Positions 1 through 8,366 of a stretch of DNA of 64,000 nucleotides are shown one piece after another. Numbering within the stretch: the first letter of the stretch is position 1; every line of letters begins with the position of its first letter. The stretch spans positions 186,001 through 250,000 of the forward strand of contig NZ_JABWQP020000004.1 in the NCBI RefSeq assembly GCF_014268505.2. Reading direction: 5' to 3'. The notes under the pieces are model-generated. The model saw only the letters and a program-made list of their open reading frames with translations. It did not search any database and was not told the origin of the DNA. This stretch comes from Pseudomonas khorasanensis. GTDB taxonomy: Bacteria; Pseudomonadota; Gammaproteobacteria; Pseudomonadales; Pseudomonadaceae. Made by a program: the position numbers and the translations under genes.

Positions 1-821
1 AGTTGCGCGAAGACTTCGCCGTGCTCAGGGTCGAACGTCGCTTCGGTGGGTTCATAGCTGGGATCGAGCGCAAACACCGACTCGGCTTCGGCAAACCAGT
101 CGGGCAGTTTGCGCAGGATTTCCTTGGGGATCAGCGGTGAGACTTCACGCAGGGAAATGAACTGCGAGACGTTGGTCTTGAACACCGGGCGCTGCTCCCA
201 GGCACCGAGGGCGTTATCGACGAAGGAATACAGGCTGCCCGGTGTGATCTTGCCGAGGATGTTCGCCGCGCCGCCGTGCAACGCTTGCAGCAGCAGGCCG
301 GTAAACACCCCGTGCTGCGCGCCTTCCATCGCAGGCTCTTCTTTTTTGCAGGCGGTCAGGATGGTCAGGCCTTCGCCGATGATGCTGCTCTCGGTGCGCA
401 AAGCACGCACTTCGCCGGCCGAACCGCTCTGGCAGCAGTCGAGGATGATTACTTTGTTTTTGATGCGCGAGGCTTTGGTCGCCCAATTGAGAATGTCGCT
501 GATGCGAATGCCGTGGCTGGCGTTGCGGTAATCCTGTGGGATCAGCATGCCTTCGTCAGTCTCGGCATCGAAGCTGCCGTGGCCGGCGAAATACAACAGC
601 GCCACGTCGCAATCGCCGGAAAACAGCTCGCGGATCTGGTCTTCGAGCTTTTCGCGACTCAAGCATTCTTCGGCGGATGTCAGGACGATGTTCTTGAAGT
701 TTGGGTCGCCATTGGCGTCGGTTTTAAGCACGGAAGCCATGGCCATCGCGTCATTGCAGCAACCGCTCAGACGCGAAACGTGGGCGTAGTCGTTGATCCC
801 GATAAACAGTCCTTTGCGCAT
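1..821 (-). CDS. Caspase-like (peptidase C14) protease, C-terminus outside window
   Basis: The reading frame begins at ATG 821 and runs off the left edge, so 273 N-terminal residues are visible. A p20-type caspase fold is recognisable: an N-terminal beta strand (RKGLFIGINDY), the histidine motif YFAGHG with His81, and the cysteine motif DCCQSG with Cys130 as the expected nucleophile. The stretch EQRPVFKTNVSQF near residues 215-230 is also typical of bacterial caspase-family proteins. The gene starts 2 nt after the stop of the upstream TIR gene, so the two are surely cotranscribed and probably translationally coupled. Family knowledge: in type IV Thoeris such a protease is switched on by a nucleotide made by the TIR partner and degrades cell proteins during phage infection. 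That role is inferred here; the C-terminal domain cannot be seen. Confidence 0.85.
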   Translation of the reverse strand, partial: MRKGLFIGINDYAHVSRLSGCCNDAMAMASVLKTDANGDPNFKNIVLTSAEECLSREKLEDQIRELFSGDCDVALLYFAGHGSFDAETDEGMLIPQDYRNASHGIRISDILNWATKASRIKNKVIILDCCQSGSAGEVRALRTESSIIGEGLTILTACKKEEPAMEGAQHGVFTGLLLQALHGGAANILGKITPGSLYSFVDNALGAWEQRPVFKTNVSQFISLREVSPLIPKEILRKLPDWFAEAESVFALDPSYEPTEATFDPEHGEVFAQ

Positions 822-823
822 GG

Positions 824-1231
824 TCACACCGCCGTGTGCAGTCGGATCGCACTGACGATGCTGTTGGTGTTCCACGCGCATTCGGCGTGGGCGGCATTAC
901 GGACCACCGTGGAAATTCGCTCGGCGCCGAAAGGTTTGACCGCAATGATCACCTTGCCCATGCGATTGGCGATCTCGATTTCCTTGTTGATCCACTTGCT
1001 GTACGTCGAATACATGCCGGCCATTATCAGCACCGCTGAGCAGGGGCGGATCTTGTTTTCGATCGCCAGCTCAAGCTGCCTGTCGGTTTGCGCGCCCATG
1101 ATCGGGTTGTGCGGCGGCACCGAAAAATTCTTAAAGCTGAAATCCGTTTTGGCGTTGAGCAGGCGTACCAGATTGTCGTGGGCATCGACGTAATTCCACG
1201 AATGGCTGATGAACAGGTGGTAGGTTTGCAT
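824..1231 (-). CDS. ThsB-like TIR-domain protein (DUF1863 type), predicted defence signal synthase
   Basis: This 135-residue protein is a single TIR-like domain. Visible hallmarks are the first strand HLFISHSWNY (residues 5-14), a loop with FSVPPHNPI (36-44), and the helix YSKWINKEIEIA (77-88) that carries Glu84, the best candidate for the NAD-processing glutamate. The C-terminal strand IIAVKPFGAERIS and the end WNTNSIVSAIR are typical of the ThsB/MTH538 family. The start ATG 1231 was chosen because GAGGAA precedes it at good spacing; an open frame 33 codons longer has no domain content. It lies directly upstream of the caspase-like gene. Family knowledge: ThsB TIRs make cyclic ADP-ribose isomers on phage infection; the product here is inferred, not shown. 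Confidence 0.85.
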   Translation of the reverse strand: MQTYHLFISHSWNYVDAHDNLVRLLNAKTDFSFKNFSVPPHNPIMGAQTDRQLELAIENKIRPCSAVLIMAGMYSTYSKWINKEIEIANRMGKVIIAVKPFGAERISTVVRNAAHAECAWNTNSIVSAIRLHTAV

Positions 1232-1403
1232 GGGGTTCCTCGGAGGTCGCGACAGTGCGAAGAGGAACTGAATGTAGGCATCTGGAGGGGGCCTACAAGG
1301 CGTTGGCAGCAAAAGAGAAATGTCCTGCAAGCAGGCAGGAAAATGCCCTTCAGAACAATCTGATGTTTAAGTCGTCGGGGAATTTGTAGGGGAGGGTCGA
1401 GCA

Positions 1404-1434
1404 GCCGGCAGTACCTGGAACAGGCACTGCCGGC
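1404..1434 (-). terminator. Strong hairpin after rsgA
   Basis: A 9-bp perfect inverted repeat (GCCGGCAGT / ACTGCCGGC) with further pairing in the loop lies 9 nt beyond the rsgA stop. No U-tract follows on the minus strand, so it may protect the mRNA end or act as a weak terminator. It marks the boundary between core genes and the TIR-caspase cassette. Confidence 0.4.
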
Positions 1435-1442
1435 GTGGCTGT

Positions 1443-2474
1443 TTAATAGCCGTTTTCAGGCAAACTGGCGATGATCGAGCGATAGCTGTTCATCCGTTGC
1501 TGCTGCACGCGGCCATCTTCCAGCGCGGCGAGCAATGCGCAACCCGGTTCGCGGTCGTGCTTGCAGTCACGGAAGCGGCAGGTGCCAAGCAGGTCGTCGA
1601 ACTCGATGAAGCCGGCTTCGACGTCGGCGCGGCTGACGTGACCGAGGCCGAATTCGCGGATGCCCGGAGAGTCGATCAATTCGCCACCGCCCGGGAAGTG
1701 GAACAGGCGCGCGGTCGTCGTGGTGTGCGTGCCCTGGCCTGACAGCTCGGACAACGGCCCGACGCGGGTTTCGACTTCCGGCAGCAGGCTGTTGACCAGC
1801 GAGGACTTGCCGACGCCGGACTGGCCGACGAACACGCTGATGCGCCCGTCGAGCTGCTTCTGCAGCTCTTCCATGCCGTTGCCGTGGTGCGCCGACACTT
1901 CCAGCACCGGATATCCCAATGTGCGGTAAACCGCCAGCAGCGCGTTGAGCGCCGGGGCGTTCTGCTCGTCGATCAGGTCGAATTTGTTCAGCAGCAGAAG
2001 CGGACGGATGCCAGCGTGTTCGGCTGCGACCAGATAACGGTCGATCAGGTTCGCATGGGGTTCGGGCAGCGGGGCGAAGACGATGACGATCATGTCGACG
2101 TTCGCCGCAACAGGCTTGAGCTGGCCACGGCTGTCCGGGCGGCACAGTTCGGTGCTGCGCGGAAGCTGCGCGACGATCACGCCAATGCCCTGGTTGCCGG
2201 CGCGCCAGACTACTTTATCGCCCGTGACCAGCGCCGGCAGGTTGGCGCGTAAGTGGCAGCGGAACACCTGACCGGCGAGTTCGCCGTCGGTGGCCTCTAC
2301 CTCGACCTGCACACCGAAGTGGGCGATCACCAGACCGTGTTGCTCAGGCCCAAGGTCGCCGCCCTCGAGGGCTTCGACCGCCGAGGACTCGCGTTTGGCG
2401 GCGCGTGCGGCGCGCTCGCCCTGAATCTTTTCGATGCGCCAGTTTTGACGACGATTGAGTTGGCGTTTGGCCAT
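1443..2474 (-). CDS. rsgA: Ribosome small-subunit maturation GTPase RsgA
   Basis: RsgA is a circularly permuted GTPase that checks late assembly of the 30S subunit in the cytoplasm. The 343-residue protein has the expected order: an N-terminal OB fold (about 45-115), then G4 NKFD (163-166), the P-loop GQSGVGKS (217-224), G3 DSPG (268-271), and a C-terminal zinc knuckle with Cys299, Cys304, His306 and Cys312. Length and motifs are those of a normal, full-length family member. It is divergent from orn, with a 107-bp shared upstream region, an arrangement I recall from P. aeruginosa. In that species motA and motB follow rsgA; here the next genes are the TIR-caspase pair. Confidence 0.97.
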   Translation of the reverse strand: MAKRQLNRRQNWRIEKIQGERAARAAKRESSAVEALEGGDLGPEQHGLVIAHFGVQVEVEATDGELAGQVFRCHLRANLPALVTGDKVVWRAGNQGIGVIVAQLPRSTELCRPDSRGQLKPVAANVDMIVIVFAPLPEPHANLIDRYLVAAEHAGIRPLLLLNKFDLIDEQNAPALNALLAVYRTLGYPVLEVSAHHGNGMEELQKQLDGRISVFVGQSGVGKSSLVNSLLPEVETRVGPLSELSGQGTHTTTTARLFHFPGGGELIDSPGIREFGLGHVSRADVEAGFIEFDDLLGTCRFRDCKHDREPGCALLAALEDGRVQQQRMNSYRSIIASLPENGY

Positions 2475-2581
2475 GGGTGTTCCGTCTGAAGAATGCAGCT
2501 ATTAAGTAAAACGGCCGCGAGTTTAGCACGCCCGGCCAGCGGCCTAGGCTAAACTGCGCAGCATTGCCTAGGAGTCCGAAT

Positions 2582-3124
2582 ATGCAAAACCCGCAAAACT
2601 TGATCTGGATCGACCTGGAAATGACCGGTCTGGACCCGGACAACGATGTCATCATCGAGATGGCCACCATCGTCACTGACAGTGACTTGAATACTTTGGC
2701 CGAAGGTCCGGTGATTGCGATCCATCACAGCGACGAAGTGCTCGCGCGGATGGACGAATGGAACACTCGCACCCACGGCAATTCCGGTCTGACCCAGCGC
2801 GTGCGCGACAGTCGCATCAGCATGGTTGAGGCCGAAGCCGAAACCATCGCCTTCCTGGAAAAATGGGTACCGAAGGGCAAGTCGCCGATCTGCGGCAACA
2901 GCATCTGCCAGGATCGTCGCTTCCTTTATACCCACATGAAGGCGCTGGAAAGCTACTTCCATTACCGCAACCTCGACGTCTCGACGCTCAAGGAACTGGC
3001 CGCACGCTGGGCCCCGGACGTGCGCGACAGCTTCAAGAAAGGCAGCACGCACCTGGCGCTGGATGACATCCGCGAATCGATCGCCGAGTTGAAGCATTAC
3101 CGCAAGCACTTCATCAAGTTCTGA
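2582..3124 (+). CDS. orn: Oligoribonuclease
   Basis: Orn is the 3'-5' exonuclease that degrades di- and very short oligoribonucleotides, including pGpG from c-di-GMP breakdown. The 180-residue sequence begins with the DEDDh exonuclease motif [12 protein letters not shown] (Asp11, Glu13) and ends with the conserved HLALDDI segment carrying the last catalytic His and Asp. ATG 2582 is preceded by AGGAGT at good spacing, so the six extra in-frame codons upstream are not used. It is transcribed divergently from rsgA. Confidence 0.97.
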   Translation: MQNPQNLIWIDLEMTGLDPDNDVIIEMATIVTDSDLNTLAEGPVIAIHHSDEVLARMDEWNTRTHGNSGLTQRVRDSRISMVEAEAETIAFLEKWVPKGKSPICGNSICQDRRFLYTHMKALESYFHYRNLDVSTLKELAARWAPDVRDSFKKGSTHLALDDIRESIAELKHYRKHFIKF

Positions 3125-3208
3125 TGTGATCCCGGCGTTATGCGGCGCCCTCTTTTGGTGCCGTAGGGAAATGGCTAGACTGCGCGCCTTCTTGCAAGGA
3201 CCGCCACC

Positions 3209-3820
3209 ATGTTGCTGATGCTCTATCTGATCGCCATCACCGCTGAAGCCATGACGGGCGCGCTGTCTGCCGGGCGTCGCGGCATGGACTGGTTTGGCGT
3301 GGTGCTGATCGCTTGCATCACGGCGCTGGGCGGCGGTTCGGTGCGCGACGTGCTGCTGGGGCATTATCCGCTGACGTGGGTCAAACACCCGGAATATCTG
3401 GTGCTGACTTCGGTGGCGGCAATGTTCACTGTCTTCACCGCACGCTGGATGCGTCACCTGCGCTCGCTGTTTCTGGTGCTCGATGCTGTCGGCCTGGTGG
3501 CGTTCACGCTGATCGGCTGCATGACCGCTCTGGAAATGGGCCACGGCATGTTGGTGGCGTCGGTCAGCGGGGTGATCACCGGCGTGTTCGGCGGCATTCT
3601 GCGTGACATCTTCTGCAACGACATTCCGCTTATTTTCCGGCGCGAGCTATACGCCAGCGTCTCGTTCGCGGCGGCGTGGTGCTACATGCTTTGCCTGTAT
3701 CTGAATGTGCCCGGGGAGCAGGCCATTCTCATCACCCTGTTCGGTGGCTTCCTGCTGCGGCTGCTGGCGATTCGTTTTCACTGGGAAATGCCGAAGTTCG
3801 TTTACAACGATCAGCCCTGA
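3209..3820 (+). CDS. TRIC/UPF0126-family membrane protein
   Basis: This 203-residue inner-membrane protein is almost entirely hydrophobic helices, about seven segments. It contains the two glycine-arginine signatures of the TRIC (UPF0126) family, GGGSVRDVLLG near residues 43-53 and GGILRDIFCNDIP near residues 129-141, which show the internal three-helix duplication of the family. Bacterial members form trimeric cation-permeable channels, mostly studied for potassium; the physiological role in Pseudomonas is not known to me. It follows orn by 84 bp and converges on queG. Confidence 0.85.
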   Translation: MLLMLYLIAITAEAMTGALSAGRRGMDWFGVVLIACITALGGGSVRDVLLGHYPLTWVKHPEYLVLTSVAAMFTVFTARWMRHLRSLFLVLDAVGLVAFTLIGCMTALEMGHGMLVASVSGVITGVFGGILRDIFCNDIPLIFRRELYASVSFAAAWCYMLCLYLNVPGEQAILITLFGGFLLRLLAIRFHWEMPKFVYNDQP

Positions 3821-3849
3821 CGCACACCCTGCGGCAGCTCCTGCAGGGG

Positions 3850-4914
3850 TTAGGCCAGGCCGTGTTGTTTGAGCGCCCATTCCACGTGTTCGCGCACCAG
3901 TTCCGATGGGTGATCGCGTCGTGACTTGAGTGCTTCCACTACCGGAATGCTCGACGGCGCATTGCCAAGACCCACCGCCAGGTTGCGCAACCAGCGCTCA
4001 TACCCGGCGCGCCGCAACGGCGAGCCCTCGGTGTTGCCCAGGAATTTTTCTTCATCCCACATAAACAGTTCCGCCAGCCCGGCATTGTCGAGATTGTGCC
4101 GTGGCTTGAAATCGTTCTCTGCCGAAGGGCGGGCGAAACGGTTCCACGGGCAGACAATCTGACAATCATCGCAGCCGAACACCCGGTTACCAATGAGTGG
4201 CCGCAGTTCTTCGGGAATGGCGGTTTTCAGCTCAATGGTCAGATAGGAAATGCAGCGTCGCGCATCCAGCACATACGGGCCGACGAAGGCATTGGTCGGG
4301 CAGATGTCGAGGCACGCGGTGCAGCGCCCGCAATGTTCCGTGCTGTGAGGTTCATCCACCGGCAACGGCAGGTCGACGAACAGTTCGCTGAGGAAAAAAT
4401 AACTGCCGGCCTTGCGGTTCAACACCAGCGTGTTTTTGCCGATCCAGCCCAGCCCGGCCTGCTCGGCGATGGCTTTTTCCAGCACCGGTGCACTGTCTAC
4501 GAAGGCGCGGAAACCGAAAGGGCCGATCTGCGCCTGAATCCTGTCGGCCAGTTGCTGAACACGTTTACGGATCAATTTGTGGTAATCGCGGCCCAAGGCA
4601 TAACGCGACACGTAGGCTTTGTCAGGTTCGGCCAGACGCTTGGCCATTTCGGTATCGCCCGGCAAGTAGTCCATGCGCAGCGAGACCACCCGCAAAGTGC
4701 CCGGCACCAGTTCTTCCGGATGCGAGCGTTTGCTGCCATGGGCGCCCATATAGTCCATCTCACCGTGGTAGCCGGCGTCGAGCCAGCGCTGCAGATGCTG
4801 CTCGTGCTCGGCCAGGTCCAGACCGCTGATGCCGACTTGCTGGAAGCCCAGCTCGCGGCCCCAATCCTTGATCGATTGGGCGAGGGCGGGCAGGTCTGTG
4901 GTGATGGCGGACAT
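3850..4914 (-). CDS. queG: Epoxyqueuosine reductase QueG
   Basis: QueG performs the last step of queuosine synthesis, reducing epoxyqueuosine in tRNA with a cobalamin cofactor and two [4Fe-4S] clusters. Visible features are the catalytic region FVDSAPVLEKAIAEQAG with Asp140, the first ferredoxin motif with Cys195, Cys198, Cys201 and Cys205, and a second cysteine set CDDCQIVCP (Cys248, 251, 255). HEAT-like helices form the C-terminal part. The 354-residue length is normal. The gene is divergent from nnr, with only 63 bp between the two starts. Confidence 0.96.
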   Translation of the reverse strand: MSAITTDLPALAQSIKDWGRELGFQQVGISGLDLAEHEQHLQRWLDAGYHGEMDYMGAHGSKRSHPEELVPGTLRVVSLRMDYLPGDTEMAKRLAEPDKAYVSRYALGRDYHKLIRKRVQQLADRIQAQIGPFGFRAFVDSAPVLEKAIAEQAGLGWIGKNTLVLNRKAGSYFFLSELFVDLPLPVDEPHSTEHCGRCTACLDICPTNAFVGPYVLDARRCISYLTIELKTAIPEELRPLIGNRVFGCDDCQIVCPWNRFARPSAENDFKPRHNLDNAGLAELFMWDEEKFLGNTEGSPLRRAGYERWLRNLAVGLGNAPSSIPVVEALKSRRDHPSELVREHVEWALKQHGLA

Positions 4915-4977
4915 GGGGCGAGAGAAACCGGAGCTGAGGTGCGTATAATTCTGCCAGACATCGGAGCCCGAAGACGC

Positions 4978-6477
4978 ATGCCGCAGACGAAAGATGAATT
5001 ACCCGACGCGCTGTACCGCGCCGCGCAGGTGCGCGAGATCGACGCGCGACTGATCGCCGCCGGTACGCCGGGCTTCGAATTGATGCAGCGCGCCGCCCGA
5101 GCGATGTGGCGCGCACTGGTGCGCCAGTGGCCGTCGGCGAATGAGCTGACGGTGCTCGCCGGGCACGGTAATAACGCCGGCGACGGTTATCTGGTGGCAC
5201 TGCTCGCGCACCGTGCCGGTTGGTCGGTGCGGGTCCTGGCGGTCGGCGATCCGCAACGTTTGCAGGGCGATGCGGCATCGGCCCATGCCGAGGCACTGGC
5301 TGAAGGCGTCGCAGTGCTGGACTGGCAGGCGCAAAGCGAACTGCGCGGCGTCGTGCTCGATGCCTTGCTCGGCACAGGCTTGAAGGGCGAGGTTCGCGAG
5401 CCGTATGCCACCGCGATCAGCGCAATCAACGCCAGCTGTTTGCCGGTCGCTGCCGTCGATATTCCGTCCGGACTGTGCGCCGACACCGGCCGGGAACTGG
5501 GTATTGCGGTGCGTGCCGACATTACAGTCACGTTCATCGGCCTGAAGCTCGGACTGTTGACCGGCGATGCGGCGGATCGCGTCGGCGAGCTCGTTTTCAA
5601 TGATCTTCAGGCTGCTGCCGAAACCTTCGGTGACATTCCAGTCAGCGCTCGTCGCCTCAGCGCCGCTAATCTTCCACCGCTTGCCACGCGCTCCCCGACT
5701 TCGCACAAGGGCCGCTTTGGCCATGTGTTGCTGATCGGCGGCGATCACGGTTTTGGCGGGGCGATCCTGCTAAGTACTGAAACGGCCCTGCGCAGCGGCG
5801 CGGGCATGGTGTCGCTGACAACACGCCCTGAGCATGTTCCCGCCGCGCTGACCCGCGTACCGGAAGCGATGGCGCTGGGCGCCTCGTCAGCGAATCAATT
5901 GATGGGCCTGCTGGAAAAGGTTTCGGTGCTGGTGGTCGGGCCAGGCCTCGGTCAGGCCAGTTGGGGGCGCGCCTTGTTGTCGGCAGCCGCCAATGCAGCG
6001 TTGCCGCAGGTATGGGATGCTGACGCGTTGAATCTGCTGGCCAGCGGTTTTGTTCAATTGCCCAAGGACTGCGTGATCACTCCGCATCCGGGCGAGGCGG
6101 CGCGTCTGCTGCAAATCAGCACCGCCGAGGTACAGGCTGATCGCCCGGCGGCGGCGCTGGCATTGAGCAAAAAATACTCTACGGTTGTGGTGCTCAAAGG
6201 CGCCGGCAGCCTGATCGCTCACCCGGACGGCCGTCTGGCCCTGTGTCATCAGGGCCACCCGGCCATGGCCACCGCCGGTCTCGGTGATGTGTTGGCCGGT
6301 TTGGTCGGCGCGTTGCTGGCCCAGGGCATGGACGCTTTCGACGCGGCCTGCCTCGCGGTCTGGCTGCACGCCAATGCCGGTGCGCAACAAGGTAAATTCG
6401 GCCGTGGGCTGGCGGCCAGTGATCTGATTCCAGCCATTCGTCAGTTGTTGGAGGAGCATGCACCGTGTCTGAAGTAA
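4978..6477 (+). CDS. nnr: Bifunctional NAD(P)H-hydrate epimerase / ADP-dependent dehydratase
   Basis: This metabolite-repair enzyme restores damaged NAD(P)H hydrates. The N-terminal YjeF/NnrE epimerase domain (about 1-215) has the GHGNNAGDGYLVA motif, and the C-terminal ribokinase-like NnrD dehydratase (about 230-499) contains GHVLLIGGDHGFGGA and a late GLGDVLAGLVGALLAQG. ATG 4978 gives the expected 499 residues; the frame stays open upstream across queG but that part reads antisense to a real gene. A TATAAT at 4944-4949 is a likely -10. The end overlaps tsaE by 13 nt, so nnr-tsaE-amiB-mutL-miaA form one tightly packed operon. Confidence 0.96.
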   Translation: MPQTKDELPDALYRAAQVREIDARLIAAGTPGFELMQRAARAMWRALVRQWPSANELTVLAGHGNNAGDGYLVALLAHRAGWSVRVLAVGDPQRLQGDAASAHAEALAEGVAVLDWQAQSELRGVVLDALLGTGLKGEVREPYATAISAINASCLPVAAVDIPSGLCADTGRELGIAVRADITVTFIGLKLGLLTGDAADRVGELVFNDLQAAAETFGDIPVSARRLSAANLPPLATRSPTSHKGRFGHVLLIGGDHGFGGAILLSTETALRSGAGMVSLTTRPEHVPAALTRVPEAMALGASSANQLMGLLEKVSVLVVGPGLGQASWGRALLSAAANAALPQVWDADALNLLASGFVQLPKDCVITPHPGEAARLLQISTAEVQADRPAAALALSKKYSTVVVLKGAGSLIAHPDGRLALCHQGHPAMATAGLGDVLAGLVGALLAQGMDAFDAACLAVWLHANAGAQQGKFGRGLAASDLIPAIRQLLEEHAPCLK

Positions 6478-6935
6478 CCCTGTACCTGGCCGATGAACAG
6501 GCGATGAGCGACTTTGGCGCACGGATCGCCCGCGTGACCCAGGGCCACGGTCTGATTTTTCTCGAAGGCAATCTGGGCATGGGGAAAACCACCCTGTCGC
6601 GGGGCATCATTCGCGGGCTGGGTCATGTTGGCGCGGTAAAAAGTCCGACGTTCACGTTGGTCGAGCCCTACGAAATAGGAGACGTCCGCGCCTTCCACTT
6701 CGACCTTTATCGCCTGGTCGATCCGGAAGAGCTCGAATTCCTGGGGATCCGTGATTACTTCGAAGACGATGCCCTGTGCCTGATCGAGTGGCCCGATAAA
6801 GGTGCAGGCTTTTTGCCAAAGCCTGACCTGACCATTACCATAAGCCCGCAAGACAGCGGACGTTCGCTGACAATTTTGTCCCAGGGCTCGCGTGGCGAGG
6901 CCTGGTGTGCCGCTTTGGCAACGGAAACCAATTAA
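6465..6935 (+). CDS. tsaE: tRNA t6A37 biosynthesis ATPase TsaE
   Basis: TsaE is the P-loop ATPase of the TsaBDE complex that makes N6-threonylcarbamoyladenosine at position 37 of ANN-decoding tRNAs. The Walker A motif EGNLGMGKTTLSR is clear in the N-terminal third, and SPTFTLVEPY is the conserved family segment after it. Translation starts at GTG 6465, inside the end of nnr, preceded by GGAGGAG. The 156-residue length is typical. Confidence 0.96.
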   Translation: MSEVTLYLADEQAMSDFGARIARVTQGHGLIFLEGNLGMGKTTLSRGIIRGLGHVGAVKSPTFTLVEPYEIGDVRAFHFDLYRLVDPEELEFLGIRDYFEDDALCLIEWPDKGAGFLPKPDLTITISPQDSGRSLTILSQGSRGEAWCAALATETN

Positions 6936-8366
6936 ATGATGGGGTTAGGTATGCGCTTTCGCGCGATGGTAGCTGCCGCTGGACTGATGTTGATGGCAGT
7001 AACCGTCAACGCTGTGGCCGATTCAAAGGTCAACAGCGTGCGCCTGTGGCGGGCGCCGGATAACACGCGGCTGGTCTTCGACCTGACCGGGCCGGTGCAG
7101 CACAGCGTATTCACCCTGACCGCTCCGGATCGGCTGGTGATCGACATCAATGGCGCCACACTGGGCGCACCGTTGAATGTGCAGACCGCGAACACGCCGA
7201 TCACCGCGATGCGCTCGGCCCAGCGCACGCCGACCGATCTGCGGGTGGTCATCGACCTGAAAAAAGCCGTCACCCCGAAAAGCTTTTCGCTGGCGCCCAA
7301 CGCTCAGTACGGCAACCGTCTGGTAGTCGATCTGTTCGACAACCCGGCCGACGCCGCTCCTCCACCTGCACCTGCGCCACGGGTGGCGACGGTGCCGGCG
7401 GTGCCAGTCACCCCGACCGAGCCGACGATCAAATTGCCGCCGGCCCCGGCCGGCAAACGCGACATTATTGTGGTGATCGACGCCGGCCATGGTGGCGAAG
7501 ACCCAGGCGCATCCGGCTCGCGCGGCCAGCGTGAAAAAGATGTGGTGCTGCAAATCGCGCGTGAGCTGCAACGTCAGGTCAACGGCATGAAAGGCTTCCG
7601 TGCCGAGCTGACTCGTACCGGCGATTACTTCATTCCGTTGCGCGGCCGCACCGAGATTGCCCGCAAGAAGGGCGCCGACCTGTTCGTTTCGATCCACGCT
7701 GACGCCGCGCCTTCCACAGCAGCATTCGGCGCTTCGGTGTTCGCCCTGTCGGATCGTGGTGCAACGTCGGAGACCGCCCGTTGGCTGGCCGACAGCGAAA
7801 ACCGTTCCGACCTGATTGGCGGCGCCGGCAACGTCAGCCTCGACGACAAGGACCGCATGCTCGCCGGCGTGCTGCTCGATCTGTCGATGACTGCGTCGCT
7901 GACCTCCAGCCTCAACGTCGGCCAGAAAGTCCTGACCAACATTGGCCGGGTCACGCCACTGCACAAGCAGCGCGTGGAACAGGCCGGGTTCATGGTGTTG
8001 AAATCGCCTGATATTCCGTCGATTCTGGTCGAAACCGGCTTCATCTCAAACGCCAACGAAGCCTCAAAACTCTCCGCGGCGAGCCACCAACAGGCGCTGG
8101 CGCGGTCGATCAGCAGCGGTGTGCGTCAGTTCTTCCAGCAGAATCCGCCACCGGGCACCTACATCGCCTGGCTGCGTGATTCCGGCAAGATAGCTCAGGG
8201 GCCACGCGATCACCGCGTCGGCCCGGGTGAAACCCTGGCGATGATCGGCGTGCGCTACCAAGTGTCGCCGGCCTCGTTGCGCAGCGCCAACAATCTGAAG
8301 AGTGACGAGCTGAAAGTCGGCCAGCACTTGACCATTCCCGGCACCGAACTGGCGTCCAAAGAATGA
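6936..8366 (+). CDS. amiB: N-acetylmuramoyl-L-alanine amidase AmiB
   Basis: AmiB cleaves the peptide stem from septal peptidoglycan in the periplasm during cell separation. The order of parts is a signal peptide (cleavage after about ...VNAVA), an AMIN targeting domain (about 30-130), a proline/alanine linker, the zinc Amidase_3 domain beginning [15 protein letters not shown], and a C-terminal LysM repeat ([13 protein letters not shown]...). ATG 6936 follows the tsaE stop directly; ATG 6951 (MRFRAM) is an equally plausible start with a purine-rich stretch before it. The stop overlaps mutL by 4 nt. Confidence 0.95.
   Translation: MMGLGMRFRAMVAAAGLMLMAVTVNAVADSKVNSVRLWRAPDNTRLVFDLTGPVQHSVFTLTAPDRLVIDINGATLGAPLNVQTANTPITAMRSAQRTPTDLRVVIDLKKAVTPKSFSLAPNAQYGNRLVVDLFDNPADAAPPPAPAPRVATVPAVPVTPTEPTIKLPPAPAGKRDIIVVIDAGHGGEDPGASGSRGQREKDVVLQIARELQRQVNGMKGFRAELTRTGDYFIPLRGRTEIARKKGADLFVSIHADAAPSTAAFGASVFALSDRGATSETARWLADSENRSDLIGGAGNVSLDDKDRMLAGVLLDLSMTASLTSSLNVGQKVLTNIGRVTPLHKQRVEQAGFMVLKSPDIPSILVETGFISNANEASKLSAASHQQALARSISSGVRQFFQQNPPPGTYIAWLRDSGKIAQGPRDHRVGPGETLAMIGVRYQVSPASLRSANNLKSDELKVGQHLTIPGTELASKE

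Noticed and set aside
4096-4977. Extension of nnr 294 codons upstream
   Set aside because: This part is antisense to queG and is not part of the YjeF family; ATG 4978 gives the normal length.
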